A DNA stretch of 64,000 nt from Euglena gracilis (GCA_039621445.1 CP154955.1:33339417-33403416); one strand, 5' to 3'. Positions 18,707 to 30,038 are shown, numbered from the stretch's first letter. Notes: a model not told the origin generated them from the letters alone. Numbers and translations: made by a program.

Positions 18707-19816
18707 ATAAGGCCATTTTTCAAATGGTGCATAGAAAAAAGTTGAATCTACAAGTAAACTGGGTTCCATCACAGGAATGCTTGGCAGACCCCATAAGCAG
18801 ATGGGAGTCAGACAGGGGGGATTACTCACTGGACCCCCAGCTCTTTCAATGGCTAAAGCAGCATTTCAAAGATTTCATACATTTGGAAATAGACTTATTT
18901 GCCTCCCTAAGCAACAAAACACTGCCCAATTTTGTGGCCAGATGGCCCCACTTGGAGGCGATGGCAGTGGATGCCCTCCAATGTCCACTAGACAACATGG
19001 GGGGACTTCATGCAAACCCCCCTTGGTCAATCGTTCAGAAATTTCTCCCACGATTGAGAATGTTTCCCCAGACCAAAGTGTGGATGGTCACCCCCTTTTA
19101 GGATTCAGCCACATGGTGGCCCCAATTAACAAAGATGAAAGTGCCAGGAACCCCTGCCTGAAAATCACCCCCTACAAGGGCATGTTCACCAATTGCAGGG
19201 GGGGAGAAAATGCCACCCCCCAGGTGGCCCCTCCTTTTGTATGATTTGCTCAGGAAAATGTTGGAGGGGAAACAAATACAGAGTAAATACATTGAAGATT
19301 TCATGGGGAGAATCCCCAATTCAATGCGTTATCAGAGTGCTTTTTCTTTATTATGGGTGATTTGGACAAAAATGGGGATAACCCCCCCCTGAAGCCTCAA
19401 CTGACCAAGTGGCTGACGCTTTAGTACACTTATCTCAGTTTTTCAAGGCCCAAGCACGTAATGCCTACAGTGCTATGCATTTGATTCCTGGGTTTGGTGG
19501 TTTGAGGTTCCACACCATGTTGGCCCATTACAAGAGGCTCTGGAACCAAAATCTGGAGAAATATGGAGCTTTTTGTGACCCCCTCCCCATCCTCTTGGGG
19601 CTGGCCCAAGCCCCATTTCCGTCTGATATATGCAAGCTGCGAACACAGCTTATTTTTTTGTTCCAGAATTCTCTGTTTATATCGATCTTCTGATCTGGAG
19701 AGAAACAGACGAACAACCAGTGTGTTGTGCAGGGCGCCCAACATCAAAATTAAGCGTAAAGCCCAGAAATTCCACAAATGGGAGAGAGTTGTTTCCCTTC
19801 CGAAGTGCCCACAGAC
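18707..19816 (+). pseudogene. DIRS-like fragment A: RNase H end, methyltransferase-like domain, partial tyrosine recombinase
   Basis: Begins abruptly at the chromovirus terminus. 18707-19100 encodes the RNase H end (WVPSQECLADPISRW) and the Dam-like methyltransferase domain (DLFASLSNKTLPNFVARW, ANPPWSIVQKFLPRL), stopping at MVTPF. About 19210-19800, in other frames, encodes the N-terminal half of the tyrosine recombinase (LLRKMLEGKQIQ, NAYSAMHLIPGFGGLRFH). At about 19817 the sequence jumps from recombinase back to an RNase H start, the junction with fragment B. Clearly dead. Confidence 0.7.
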
Positions 19817-22470
19817 ACACGGGCAATTTTTTTGGTGGCATAGTCCACAGCCCCCTGGGACTCAAAACTCCCCATTTCCAAGGAAATCAAATCCCAATTA
19901 AGGGAAATGAAAATTCTGCTGGACACCTGGGGGGGGCAGACCCTTCCCCCAAAATGCAACCAGAGTTTTGCACTCAGACAGCAGCAGCCATGCTTGGGGG
20001 GGGGGACTAGACATCCACACAGGAGAAATTGTGCAGGAATTTTGGAGAAAAGACTCCATTTTGCACGTCAATGTAAAGGAGCTCGTGCAGCAATCAGCAC
20101 TGTGAAAAGTTTGAGCAAACCTGGGGAAATGGTTTCCTTGTCAGTGGACCACCAGGTAATTCACTTTTACCTAACAGAAGGTGGTGGCAGACAGGACCCC
20201 TTCAACAAAATGCTGAGACCATTTTTCAAGTGGTGCATGGAGCACCAAGTAAACCTCAAGTCAACTGGGTACTCTCAAAAGAATGCCTGGCAGACCCCAT
20301 CAGCAGATGGGAAATGGACAGGGGGATTATTCTTTAGACCCTCATCTTTTTCAATGGCTCAAACAACAGTTCAAAAATTTTATAAGTCTTGTACAGATTT
20401 ATTTGCCTCCCCAGGCAACAAAAAACTGCCCAATTTTGTGGCCAGGCGGCCACACTGGGATGCCACACCAGTAAATGCGTTACGATGTCCACTGGACAAC
20501 ATGGAGGATCTTTATGCAAACCCCCCCTGGTCAATAAGTCAACAATTTCTCCCCAGGTTGAAAATGTTTCCCCAGACCAAAGTTTTGATGGTCACCCCCT
20601 ACTGGGATTCAGCCAACTGGTGGCCCCAATTAATAAAAATGAAATTTACAAAGACCCCCTGCCTGAAAATAACCCCTACAGGGACATGTTCATCAACTGC
20701 ACGGGGGAGCAAATGCCACCCCCCAGGTTTCCCCTGGTTTGCATGATTTGCTCCGGCAAATTTTGGAGGCGAAACAAATTCAGGTTGAGACCATTAACGA
20801 CTTGCTGCGGAGAAAAACCAGCTTAAAACGTTATCAGAGTGTTTTTGCACTTCTGTGGGTAATTTGGAAACACATGGGGGTGCCCCCCCCCTGAAGCCAC
20901 CACAGACCAAGTGGCTGACGCTCTAATTCAATTATTCCAATTTTCCAAGGCCCAAGCACGTAATTCCTACAGTGCTATGCTTTTGATTCCTGGGTTTGGT
21001 GGGCCGAGATTCCACACTCTGTTAACCCCCTACAAGAGGCTTTGGAACCAAAACCTGGAGAAGTATGGGGCATTTTGGAACTCCCTCCCAATCCTCCTTG
21101 GCACTTGATGACGTGCTATGTGGCTGCTACACGTTAATTGGTCAGACATAAGGGCCCCCTCCCTAATTTCATTAAAACCCTCTTCAGGGCCATAGTGCAG
21201 ACACCGTTGTTTCCGTCACAAAAGACTTTTTGGCCAAACATGGGGTACCCCCCCAAGTGTGGGGGGCCCACTCCACCAGGGGGGCAGGGGTTGGTTTACT
21301 CAAAGAATTGGGCCTTTCTGCCCAAGACGTTTGTGAAATTTTGCCAGTGGCGGCGGGTGGAGGCTTTTACAGCCCACTATCAAAGACTTGGTGCCCAAGG
21401 TGCCCTGGAAAATGCCCTGGCCCCTCTAATTTTAGTTCACAATCAGGCCTCACAAGGGCAAAGTGCGGAGCCCGAGGTGTCTCGTACTCACACGAGGAAA
21501 ACCGACAAGGGAGGAGAGGACACCCAGGGCAAATCACAAACACCTTATGAGCCCGACCCTCCCACCGGTAAAAGAAAACTTATTTTCAAATCCCTCGGTC
21601 AGAGAATGCGGGCCAGGGGGTGGAGAGGGGGGGGGACACACCAGGGTTTGATATATGGAAGGCGTACATGGTTTAGGTTGGGGGGGTGTCTCCCCCCCCC
21701 TCCCCCCCTCCTGGTCCGCAGGGGGGGGGGTCCGGACCACCCCCCCCCCACCTGCCCGGGGGTCCGGACCGAAACTCGGAAGGGTTCCCGGGACCCCTCC
21801 AAAAAGGATCAATTTTTTTCTCCGGCGCTTCGCGTTGAATTTTTTGTTACATTTTTGGCACATATTTGCCCCAAAAGTGCCCAAAATGGCACTTTTGGTC
21901 GTTTTGGGGGGTCAAAAATGTTCGGCCCAGCGCTTCGCGCCAGGCCGGAATTCGGAAACCCAGACCGCACACCTGCTTAGTTGGGGGGTGTCCCCCCCAC
22001 CCCCTCTCCCTCCTGGCCCGCAGAGGGGGGTCCGGACCACCCCCCCCCACACCTGTCCTTATATCGAACCCTGGGACACCCTCAGGGGCAAGAAGCCACG
22101 TCACCCAGTCGGAGCAGCGTCGTTAGCCAGCTCCGTCGAGGCGGCACTAAGAGGGACCTCATAACCAGGCGCACCAGAACAATCCAAACAACACCGCCGG
22201 CGAGCAAGGCATGGCCTCACAATGTCTCTGTGCTTCGCCCTCGGTGTCCCTTCCTCCATTGTCGGTTTTCCTCGCGGAGTACAAGCCCCGAAACTCCCTT
22301 GTCTCCGTTCGAAAAAAAAGCCCTACAACGTGGAAAAAATCGCGTCCACTTCCGGGTGAGGAGGTTTGAAAACCGCATTCTCTCGAGGAATGCCGAAAAG
22401 GGAGGAAGGGACACCGAGGCGAAGCACAAACACATTGTGAGGAGGCAAAGTCCGGAGCCCGAGGTGTCGT
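19817..22470 (+). pseudogene. DIRS-like fragment B: RNase H to tyrosine recombinase plus 3' terminal region
   Basis: RNase H and methyltransferase-like sequence (DLFASPGNKKLPNFVARR, YANPPWS) at about 19820-20730, then recombinase at about 20911-21460. The recombinase lost an internal part after LPILLGT (about 21108) that should hold the first catalytic Arg. The C-terminal half keeps HSTRGAG and HYQRLGAQ. A 432-bp hAT-like element (21642-22073) is inserted in the 3' region. The terminal region at about 22090-22470 contains an inverted pair (22216-22290 and 22377-22441) of the 70-bp terminal module seen in the other elements. Confidence 0.65.
21642..22073. mobile_element. hAT-like non-autonomous element, 432 bp, inserted in fragment B
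   Basis: Termini CAGGGTTTGATATATGG and, inverted, CAGGGTTCGATATAAGG. Flanked by 8-bp direct repeats GGACACAC (21634-21641) and GGACACCC (22074-22081), one mismatch. Inside are two direct repeats of a G/C-homopolymer block (about 21679-21758 and 21980-22053). No coding capacity. Terminal CAGGG and an 8-bp target duplication fit the hAT superfamily. Confidence 0.65.
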
Positions 22471-23287
22471 GGTGTAAAGAGGTCCTAACAAACAAATGGG
22501 CCAAAATTTGCCTTAGCGGGGCCGAAATTTACTGAAATACCACTTTTTGGTTTTCAGTCGAATTTAACCTAGGGAAAAGGATATTATGGTTCTTCTTGAA
22601 AGCCTGAACTCAATTTTTGGCCTTGCAGGGCAGATTCTTTGAAATTTTCAAGACAGGCTGACCAATTTTCCACAGTAGGATTTACCATTTTTCCCTAATT
22701 AACCTAAGAAAGTCCCCAATCGAACCCAGCAATTTCAAACTTAATCTCACACACTAGGTTCTTATCCCACCCAATGCACTGGTACAACACTACAAAAAAA
22801 TTCATTGTTTGTGCATGCAAGAACTAGATTTTGAAGAAAAAAAAGAAAATTCAAGGTTCAATTGAAAAAGCCCAAGGGCAAAAAGAAAAAGATTGAAAAG
22901 CTTGGCTTCGAAGCCCGGCGGCCACCTCAAAAAACAGCCGCGGCCGAAGGATCCGCAAAAACGTCGAACAAAGAAAGGGTTTTCATGGAGGTCATACCCG
23001 GATCCTGCGGCCAGAGCGAGGCCCGCCAGGAAGCTGAAGCACAACAAAGACAAAGAAGAAAGGCAAGAAAGATTGAAGCTGAAAATGCAAGCACATTATT
23101 GGCATCTGCAGCTGGTGGAGGGGGGCCCTGCAACTGCCCCACAGCGCGCGGTATTGAAGCTGGTGGACCTCAGCAGGCGGACACATACAAGAGACGACAA
23201 GGATGTGCCAGCATACAACTCCCACCCACAGCCCTAAGGCTGCTAAAGAACCCGAAGAATTGTAGGCATTCAGAAGTGTCAGGAGGA
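22471..23287 (+). other. Stretch between DIRS-like elements B and C, with a basic ORF of unknown status
   Basis: 22471-22850 shows no gene. An ORF from ATG 22893 to about 23237 encodes 114 Lys/Arg-rich residues (KDKEERQERLKLKMQAHYWHLQLVEGG); an overlapping frame from 22862 is also open. Neither matches a family I know. It could be an exon or a remnant of another retroelement Gag. Confidence 0.3.
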
Positions 23288-23669
23288 ATCGTACTCCCTC
23301 GAGGAAAACCGACAAGGGAGGAAGGGACACCGAGGGCGAAGCAAAAAGACCTTGCGAGGCCATGCCTTGCTCGCCGGCGGTGTTGTTTGGATTGTTTGCT
23401 GCGTTGGGTTATGAGTCCCTGCTTAGTGCCGCCTCTCCGGAGTTGGCTGACGATGCTGCTCCGACTTGGCGGTGTGACTTCTTGGGGGGGTCCCCCCCCT
23501 CTCCCCCCCCCTGGCCCCCACTCTCTGACCGAGGGATTTGAACACAAGTTTTCTTGTACCGGTGGGGGGGGTCGGGCTCATAAGGTCTTTGTGATTTGCC
23601 CTTGGTGTCCTCTCCTCCCTTGTCGGTTTTCGTCGAGGGAGTACGAGACACCTCGGGCTCCGCACTTTG

Positions 23670-24735
23670 CCCTTGTGAGGCCTGATTGTGCACTGAAATT
23701 AGGGGGGCCAGGGCATTTTCCAGGGCACCTTGGGCACCAAGTCTTTGATAGTGGGCTGTAAAAGCCTCCCCCCCCCTCCACTGGCCAATTTCACAAACGT
23801 CTTGGGTAGAAAGGCCCAATTCTTTGAGTAAACCAACTCCTTCCCCTCTGGTGGAGTGGGCCCCCCACACTTGGGGGGTTACCCCATGTTTGGCGAAAAA
23901 AAAAATTTGTGATAGAAGCAATGGTGTCTGCACTTATGGCTCTGAAGGGGGGTTTTAATGAAATCAGGAGGGGGCCCCCAGGTCTCGCGAATAAACGTGT
24001 GGCAGCCACAAAACCCATCATTAAATGAAAAGGGCTTATTTGTGGGCACTGGGGAATGGACACAACTCTTTCCCACTTGTGGAATTTTTGGCCTTTACGT
24101 TTAATTTTAATGTAGGGTGCACTACCCATACCCAACACACTGGTGGTTCGTTTGACTTGTGCCAGGTCGGAAGATCTGTATAAACAGAAGATTCGTGAGC
24201 AAAAGATAAGTTGTGTACGCAATGTACAAATATCAGTGGGCATGGGCGCCTTTGCCAGCCCCAGGCGGATTGGGAGAGGATCCCAAAATGCCCCATACTT
24301 TTCCAGGTTCTGGTTCCAAAGCCTCTTGTAGGGGGTTAACAGGGTGTGGAATCTCAGCCCACCAAACCCAGTAATCAAAAGCAGAGCACTATATGCATTA
24401 CGGGCTTGGGCCTTGGAAAATTGGAATAATTGAATTAAAGCGTCAGCCACTTGGTCTGTGGTGGCTTCAAGGGGGGGGCACCCCCATGTGTTTCAAAATG
24501 ACCCACAGAAGTGCAAAAACACTCTGATCACGTTTTAGGATGGGGTTTCTCCCCAGGAAATCGTTAATGGTCTTAACCCGAATTTGTTTCCCCTCCAAAA
24601 TTTGCGTGATCAAATCATGCAAACAGGGGCCACCTGGCGGGTGGCATTTTTTCCTCCCTGCAGTTGGTGAACATGCCCCAGTAGGGGGTGATTTTCAGGC
24701 AGGGGGTCCCTGTAACTTTCATTTTTATTAATTGG
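23670..24735 (-). pseudogene. Tyrosine recombinase of element C
   Basis: Encodes NAYSALLLITGFGGLRFHTLL and DICTLRTQLIF in 24450-23791, then HSTRGEGVGLLKELGL and HYQRLGAQGALENAL in 23933-23660. A frameshift around 24200 separates the first Arg box from the His-x-x-Arg box. Such recombinases insert circular DIRS cDNA in place of a DDE integrase. Confidence 0.68.
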
Positions 24736-25640
24736 GGTCACCACGTGGCTGGATCCCAGTAGGGGGTGACCATAAAAACTTTGGTCTGTGGAAACATTTT
24801 CAACCTGGGTAGAAATTTTTGGATTACAGACCAGGGGGGGTTTGCATAAAGATCCCCCATGTTGTCCAGTGGACATTGTAATGCATTTACTGCTGTGGCC
24901 TCCCACTGGGGCCACCTGGCCACAAATTCTGGCAGTTTTTTGTTGCCTGGGGAGGCAAATATATCTGTTTTCAGATTTATGAAATCTTTGAATTGCTATC
25001 TGAGCCATTGAAAAAGTTGGTGGTCTAAGGAGTAATCCCCCCTGTCCATTTCCCATCTGCTTATGCGGTCTGCCAGGCATTCTTTTGAAGGTACCCAGTT
25101 CACTTGAAGGTTTACTTGTTTTTCCGTGCACCATTTGAAAAATGGTCTTAGCATTTTGTTGAAGGGGTTCTTTCTGCACCCTCCTTTTGTTAAGTAATAG
25201 TAAATTACCTGGTTGTCCACTGACAAAGAAACAGTTTCTCCAGGTTTGCTCAAACTGTTTGCAGTGCTGATTGCTGCACTCAGCTCCTTTACATTTATGT
25301 GTAAAATGGAGTCTTTTCTCCAAAATTCCTGAACAAGTCCTCCTGTATTGATGTCCAGCCCCCCCAGGCATGGGTGCTGCTGTCTGAGTGCAACTCTCTG
25401 GTTGCATTTTGAGGGAAGGGTCTGCCACCCCAGGCGTCAGGCAGAACTTTTATTTCCCTTAATTGGGCCTTGATTTCCTGGGAAATGGGGTGTTTTGAGT
25501 CCCAGGGGGCTGTGGACTTTGCCACCAAAAAATTTGCCAGGGTGTCTGTAAAAGCCCTTAAAAAGGGCAGGGCCATTAGATTGCATCTGATTTGGCCCAA
25601 AATGGCAGCCATTTGCCTTTTTGACATGTAATCTTTTTTC
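24735..25640 (-). pseudogene. RNase H and methyltransferase-like region of element C
   Basis: RNase H: ELHSDSSTHAWGG (Asp), INVKELSAA (Glu), LSVDNQVIYYYL (Asp), CLADRISRW (Asp), spread over two frames with a shift near 25350. Methyltransferase-like part: VARWPQWEATAVNALQCPLDN and YANPPWSVIQKFLPRLKMF, with the NPPW motif typical of adenine methyltransferase folds. This domain follows RNase H in DIRS elements; its role is unknown. Confidence 0.68.
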
Positions 25641-25662
25641 ACAACTTTTCCTAGCTCCTTTT

Positions 25663-26418
25663 CTATCGTTTTGGCTTTCTGGGGGGCACCTGCAGCTTTC
25701 CTTCCTGGAAGTTTAGTTGATAACCCAGATGGGTTACCACTTGTGTGGGCTGGAGGGTGGACTTTTTCACATTGATTTTGAACCCTGAATTCAGCAAATC
25801 TTTGACGACTGTGTTCAGGTGATTTTGTAAAGTGTTTTGGGTGGGGGCCACCAACAAAATGTCGTCCAGGTAAATAAAGACCTGGATGCCCCTTTTTCTC
25901 CACAGCTTTTTGAAAGTTTTCATGACTGACATGAAAATTTTGGGCATTACATTTAGCCCAAAGCAGCCTGTTTGAAATTCACAGTTCTGCCCCCCCACCT
26001 GATGCCTTAAAAATGGCCCTAGGCCTGGACTTAGTGGAATATGGAAATAGGCATCCTTCAGGTCTATTTTTGCTGCCCAGTGGCCTTTTTCCAAAACTGG
26101 AAAAATGTGCTGGATATGATCCAGCTTGAAAGGTTTTACCTGAAACTGCTGATTCAGTTCTCTGCAGTCGCTGATCATTCACCACTTGGTTGTTCCTCCC
26201 TCTGGTTTTAAAATTAAAAACCATGGGATCAAATGCTGGGTTTCTGAATCCCAAACTCGTTTCACTGACCCAGTTTTTTCGTACTCCAGAAGAATTTTTT
26301 CTGCCTGGTTTAGGTCCAAGTTGGCTCTGGGTTTTGGGTGGGTGGACAATTTTGGGGGATTTACCCAGGGGGGTTGAAATCCATTTTTGATCAATTGACA
26401 TGTTGCTGGGGGGGGCAT
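25663..26418 (-). pseudogene. Reverse transcriptase of element C
   Basis: Frame begins near PPPATCQLIKNGFQPPW and includes AEKILLEYEKTGSVKRV, IPWFLILKPEGG, DCRELNQQF, KIDLKDAYFHIPLS, CFGLNVMPKIFMSVM and the catalytic FIYLDDILLVAP. An in-frame TGA at 26179-26181 stands where elements D and E have an Arg codon, so the RT is split. The same TGA is in copy C'. After VPPRKPKR the frame is lost. Confidence 0.75.
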
Positions 26419-27021
26419 GTTTTGACCACCATTGGAGACTTTTTTGAAGTCTCTGGTACAGGGGGGTGTCTCCCCATTTTTTCACCATGGAAGTTATTTT
26501 CCCAACTAGATGATTTTCTGGAGGCGGGGTGGGGGGTGTTGGACATTTCACAGCCCCTAGAGCCCTAGGGCTTGAGCCCTTGGAAAAAGAAAATGTTTCT
26601 GGGTGGATGTGCACGCACTCTCTCCCTCTCTGCTCACACTCTCTCTGGAGGATCTTGTTGTTGGTTTCCATACCATAGGGCTTACTGCCCCGGATTTGCC
26701 TATCTGGCCTTCTTGATGTTGATGGTGTTGGTAGCCACACCATTGGGGGGCCACTGTGGGTCCCCCCTTTGTTGATTGAGCAGTAGTAAATGCTGGTGGG
26801 GAGTTTCCTCCTTCTTGTTCCTCCTGGGGCTCGGCAGGGGGCTGCCCATTTAAATACAAAGCCCTTGCAGGGCTGTCCCTTAGCTTCTGGGGTGCCTGTG
26901 ATGGACCCCCCTTGTGATCTTGTTGAAATTGATCTTCTTGATATTTCTGGCCCCAGTGGCCTTGATGATAACTTGAAAGGCCCCAACGGCCCAATTGAAA
27001 TCTTGAGGGGTTCTTGGGTCC

Positions 27022-27546
27022 CTACCCTTGACCCCTGGGTGGTGGTGTGACTGAGAAATGATGGGGATGGTGCGTCTGACCTTTTCTGCCCCTGCCATGT
27101 CCTGTGGGGCCTTGGTGCTGGTGGCCACCTTGGCCTTTGTTCCAGCGACTTTGGATAGTGTAGATGCCTTCATGGCTGGTTGTGCCGTCATGGCCTTTGT
27201 TGCCTCCATGGCCTGTGCGGTTCTGGCTGCCATAGCCCCGCTTGAACACATGATGTGTTTTGGAAAGTTGGCCACCATGGCCCTGGTTCCGATGGCCGCA
27301 GTGGCCTGCTGGTTGTTGCTTCTGCCCCTTGCGGGGTCTTCTGACCACTGTCTGCCAGGGTCCGTGGCCATCACTTTGGGGGGGTTGGGTTGTAAAAATA
27401 TCTTTTGGGGAAATTTCTTTTGGGGAAGGGGCAGCCACGGTTCGCCACAGTCGACCCGCGCCGTCAGGTTGTCCAGCTGCTGCGGCTTCTGCTGCTCCCT
27501 CTTGAAGTTCTCCAGCGCTGTTCGTCTTGGAAATTGCATCTTTCAT
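27022..27546 (-). CDS. Gag-like ORF1 of DIRS-like element C
   Basis: 174 residues from ATG at 27546. Contains SDGHGPWQTVVRRPRK, a segment shared with ORF1 of D and E and so the family's most conserved ORF1 motif. The rest is Gly/His/Gln/Arg-rich low complexity (GHGGN, NKGQGGH) of the kind found in nucleic-acid-binding Gag proteins. Position before RT also fits. An overlapping frame (27539-26880) is open but lacks the shared motif. Confidence 0.5.
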   Translation of the reverse strand: MKDAISKTNSAGELQEGAAEAAAAGQPDGAGRLWRTVAAPSPKEISPKDIFTTQPPQSDGHGPWQTVVRRPRKGQKQQPAGHCGHRNQGHGGQLSKTHHVFKRGYGSQNRTGHGGNKGHDGTTSHEGIYTIQSRWNKGQGGHQHQGPTGHGRGRKGQTHHPHHFSVTPPPRGQG

Positions 27547-27960
27547 TGAAATCTTTCATATACTTCAACAATTTCTGCTTTGAGGTTCTGCACAAACGTC
27601 TCTTTCTGGATATTTTGAATTGATTGATTGACTTCTTCTTCTTCCAATCGATATTGTATTTGACGTTCCTTTCTCGTACTCCCTCGAGGCAGACCGAGAA
27701 GGGAGGAAGGGACACCGAGGGCGAAGCACAAAGACATTGTGAGGCATTAGGCAAAGACATTAGGAGGTCCCGCTTAGTGCCTTTTTTCGCTGGAGTTGGC
27801 TGATTCTTAACTTGCCCTTCGACACCCAGAAGAAAGGAACAGAGTTCACGAACGAGGAAGAACTGGGAAAATAAGTCAATATCAATTCAATACCCAGAAG
27901 AACACGAACCAGACGAAAATCAATTGAGAATTCAACTGTCAAATTTCAATTTCGACTTCG

Positions 27961-28464
27961 ATGAGCAATGCAGTGGAGAAGAAATTGGAATTATATGGCC
28001 ACGGACGTCCTGGAGGAGTGGCCGCAGAAGCTGGAGACCTTGGAGATGCGGTCAACACGTGGCAAACCGTGGCCGTTCTTCCCACCCAGCCCCCCACCCC
28101 AGAAATTTCACAGCCCAAAACCCCCCCCAGTGACGGCCACGGTCCTTGGACCACTGTGGCCAGAACGCCCAGAAGACAGAAGCCAGCCCCAGCCCTTGGT
28201 GGGCAAAGACTGGGCCATGGGGGCCCAAAATGCTTCACAATTGGAAAATCAAAGCCCACACATCAGGGGCATCTCCCGCAAAGGCGCCCAGCAACCTGGG
28301 CACCAATTGGCCAGAAGATGGGGAGATGGAATCAAGGCCAAGGAGGTCAACACCACAGGGGCCATGGGGGCCAGTTTCACAAACAAATCCCCTCAGGAAG
28401 GGGCAGAAAAGGTCTGTCCAACCCCCCAATTCATCTATCACAACAGCCCCTCTCAAGGGGATAA
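27961..28464 (+). CDS. Gag-like ORF1 of element D
   Basis: 167 residues from ATG 27961 (MSNAVEKKLELYGHG). Shares GDAVNTWQTVA and SDGHGPWTTVARTPRRQK with the other elements, then Gly/His/Gln-rich sequence (WNQGQGGQHHRGHGGQ). Basic overall, consistent with an RNA-binding Gag. Compared with D', this copy carries a 31-bp extra segment near 28192-28225, so the frames downstream differ between copies. Confidence 0.5.
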   Translation: MSNAVEKKLELYGHGRPGGVAAEAGDLGDAVNTWQTVAVLPTQPPTPEISQPKTPPSDGHGPWTTVARTPRRQKPAPALGGQRLGHGGPKCFTIGKSKPTHQGHLPQRRPATWAPIGQKMGRWNQGQGGQHHRGHGGQFHKQIPSGRGRKGLSNPPIHLSQQPLSRG

Positions 28465-28542
28465 GGGGGGGCCACAGCAGCCCCCCAAGATTTCCAATGG
28501 GGTTGGAGGCCAAGAAGAAATCAAGGCCTGAAAGACCACAAG

Positions 28543-29084
28543 ATGGATTATGGAAAAAAATTTATACATGGACACCTTGGAGACCAGCAGGGTGGACCCA
28601 CAGTGGCCACCAAGAAGCTAAGGATGCTGCTGGAGAAATCCCCCGAGGGACCCACAGTGGCCCTCTGCCAACAATGGGGGATAAAGGGACCCACAGTGGC
28701 CCTTTCAATGACCCAGCCCCAGGAGGAAAAGGGACCCACAGTGGCCCTTTTGGAGGGAGGGGCAGAAACCCCTCCAACATTTATTTCTCAATTCCCGATC
28801 AATCAATCAAGGGGGGGACCCACAGAGGCCCCCCTATGGTATGTCAACCAACCACATCAACATGGAGACGACCAGATAGGCCAAAAAGGGGCATTAAGCA
28901 ATATGGTATGTCTTCCAACAACAAGATCATCCAGAGAGGTGAGCAGAGAGGGAGAGAGTGCATGCACATCCACCCAGAAAAAAATTCCTTTTACAAGGAC
29001 CCAGCCCAAGGGGACCTAGGGGTGCAATGTCCAACACCCCCAGCCCAGCCCCCCCTGAATCATCTTACCCAGAAAATAAATTAA
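28543..29084 (+). CDS. Pol N-terminal region of D with GPTVAL minisatellite
   Basis: Open frame with repeated GGACCCACAGTGGCC units (about 28592-28750), read here as GPTVAL or GGPTVATKKL. Downstream text (APLWYVNQPHQHGDDQIG) corresponds to the segment just before RT in element E (APLWYGYQHHHHQGGLIG), supporting this frame. D' has two more units. Function unknown; probably a flexible linker. Confidence 0.4.
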
Positions 29085-29918
29085 ATGGATGAAATATGGG
29101 GAGACACCCCCCTCCATCAAAGGTTGCAAAAAAGCCTAAAATGTCCAACATCTCCTGCCCAGCCCCCCCAAAATCATCTTATCCAGGAAATAAATTCCAT
29201 GGAGGAGAAATGGGGAGACACCCCCCTCCATCAAAGGCTGCAAAAAAGCTTGAAATGGTGGCCAAAAAAATGCCCCCCAACAACATGTCAACTCATCAAG
29301 GATGGCATTCAACCCCCCTGGGTCAGCCCACCAAAATTATCCACCCACCTAAAAATCAGGGCAAATTTGAACTTACCCCAAGCAGAAAAAATACTGCTGG
29401 ATTACGAAAAATCTGGATCCATAAGGAGGGTGAGGGATTCAACCACCCAGCACCTGATCCCCTGGTTTCTGATTACAAAACCAGAAGGGGAGCAGACAAA
29501 ATGGAGATTAATAAGCAATTGCAGGGAAATAAATCAAAGGTTCCAAGTGAAACCTTTCAAGCTGGATCACATCCAGCACATTTTTCCAGTGTTGGAAAAA
29601 GGCCACTGGGCAGCAAAAATAGACCTGAAGGATGCCTATTTTCATATTCCAGTAAGTCCAGGCCTAAGGCCATTTTTAAGGCATCAGGTGGGGGGGCAGA
29701 CCTGGGAATTCCAGGCAGGCTGTTTTGGCCTGAATGTAATGCCCCAAATTTTCATGTCAGTGATGAAGACATTCGAAAAACTGTGGAGGAAAAGGGGCAT
29801 CCAGGTCTTTATTTACCTGGACGACATTTTACTGGTGGCCCCAACACAACTCATCTTACAAAATCACCTGAACACAGTGGTCAGGGATTTAATCAATCAG
29901 GATTCAAAATCAATGTGA
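29085..29918 (+). pseudogene. Reverse transcriptase of element D
   Basis: 277 residues with all RT landmarks: IPWFLITKPEGEQTKWRLISNCREIN, KIDLKDAYFHIPVS, CFGLNVMPQIFMSVM, FIYLDDILLVAP. The frame dies at about 29900, where one base is missing relative to E (ATCAATCAGG against ATCAAATCAGG), so RT is cut from RNase H. D' shares the deletion. A duplicated GDTPLHQRLQKSLK segment precedes RT. Confidence 0.78.
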
Positions 29919-30038
29919 AAAAGTCAACCCTGCAGCCCACACAAATCGTAAATCATCTTGGATTTCAGCTAAACTTCCAAGAGGGAAAGTTACAGGTGCC
30001 GCCCAGAAAATAAAACAGTAAAAAAGGAGCTGGGAAAA

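Larger units (their letters stand above)
23288..27745 (-). mobile_element. DIRS-like retrotransposon C (full length, - strand, degenerate)
   Basis: Read from 27745 down to 23288: Gag-like ORF, RT, RNase H, methyltransferase-like domain, tyrosine recombinase. A 70-bp terminal module (TCTCGTACTCCCTCGAGGCA...) lies at 27676-27745, recurs at 23290-23358 and occurs inverted near 23610-23690. Element D starts immediately to the right in the opposite orientation. Frameshifts and one in-frame TGA make it non-functional. The 20.8-kb tandem duplication begins inside it at 25080. Confidence 0.8.

Noticed and set aside
27058-27549. 163-codon Ala/Val-rich ORF opposite the Gag-like ORF of element C
   Set aside because: Antisense shadow of the Gag-like coding region; hydrophobic look comes from the complement of Gly/His/Gln codons.
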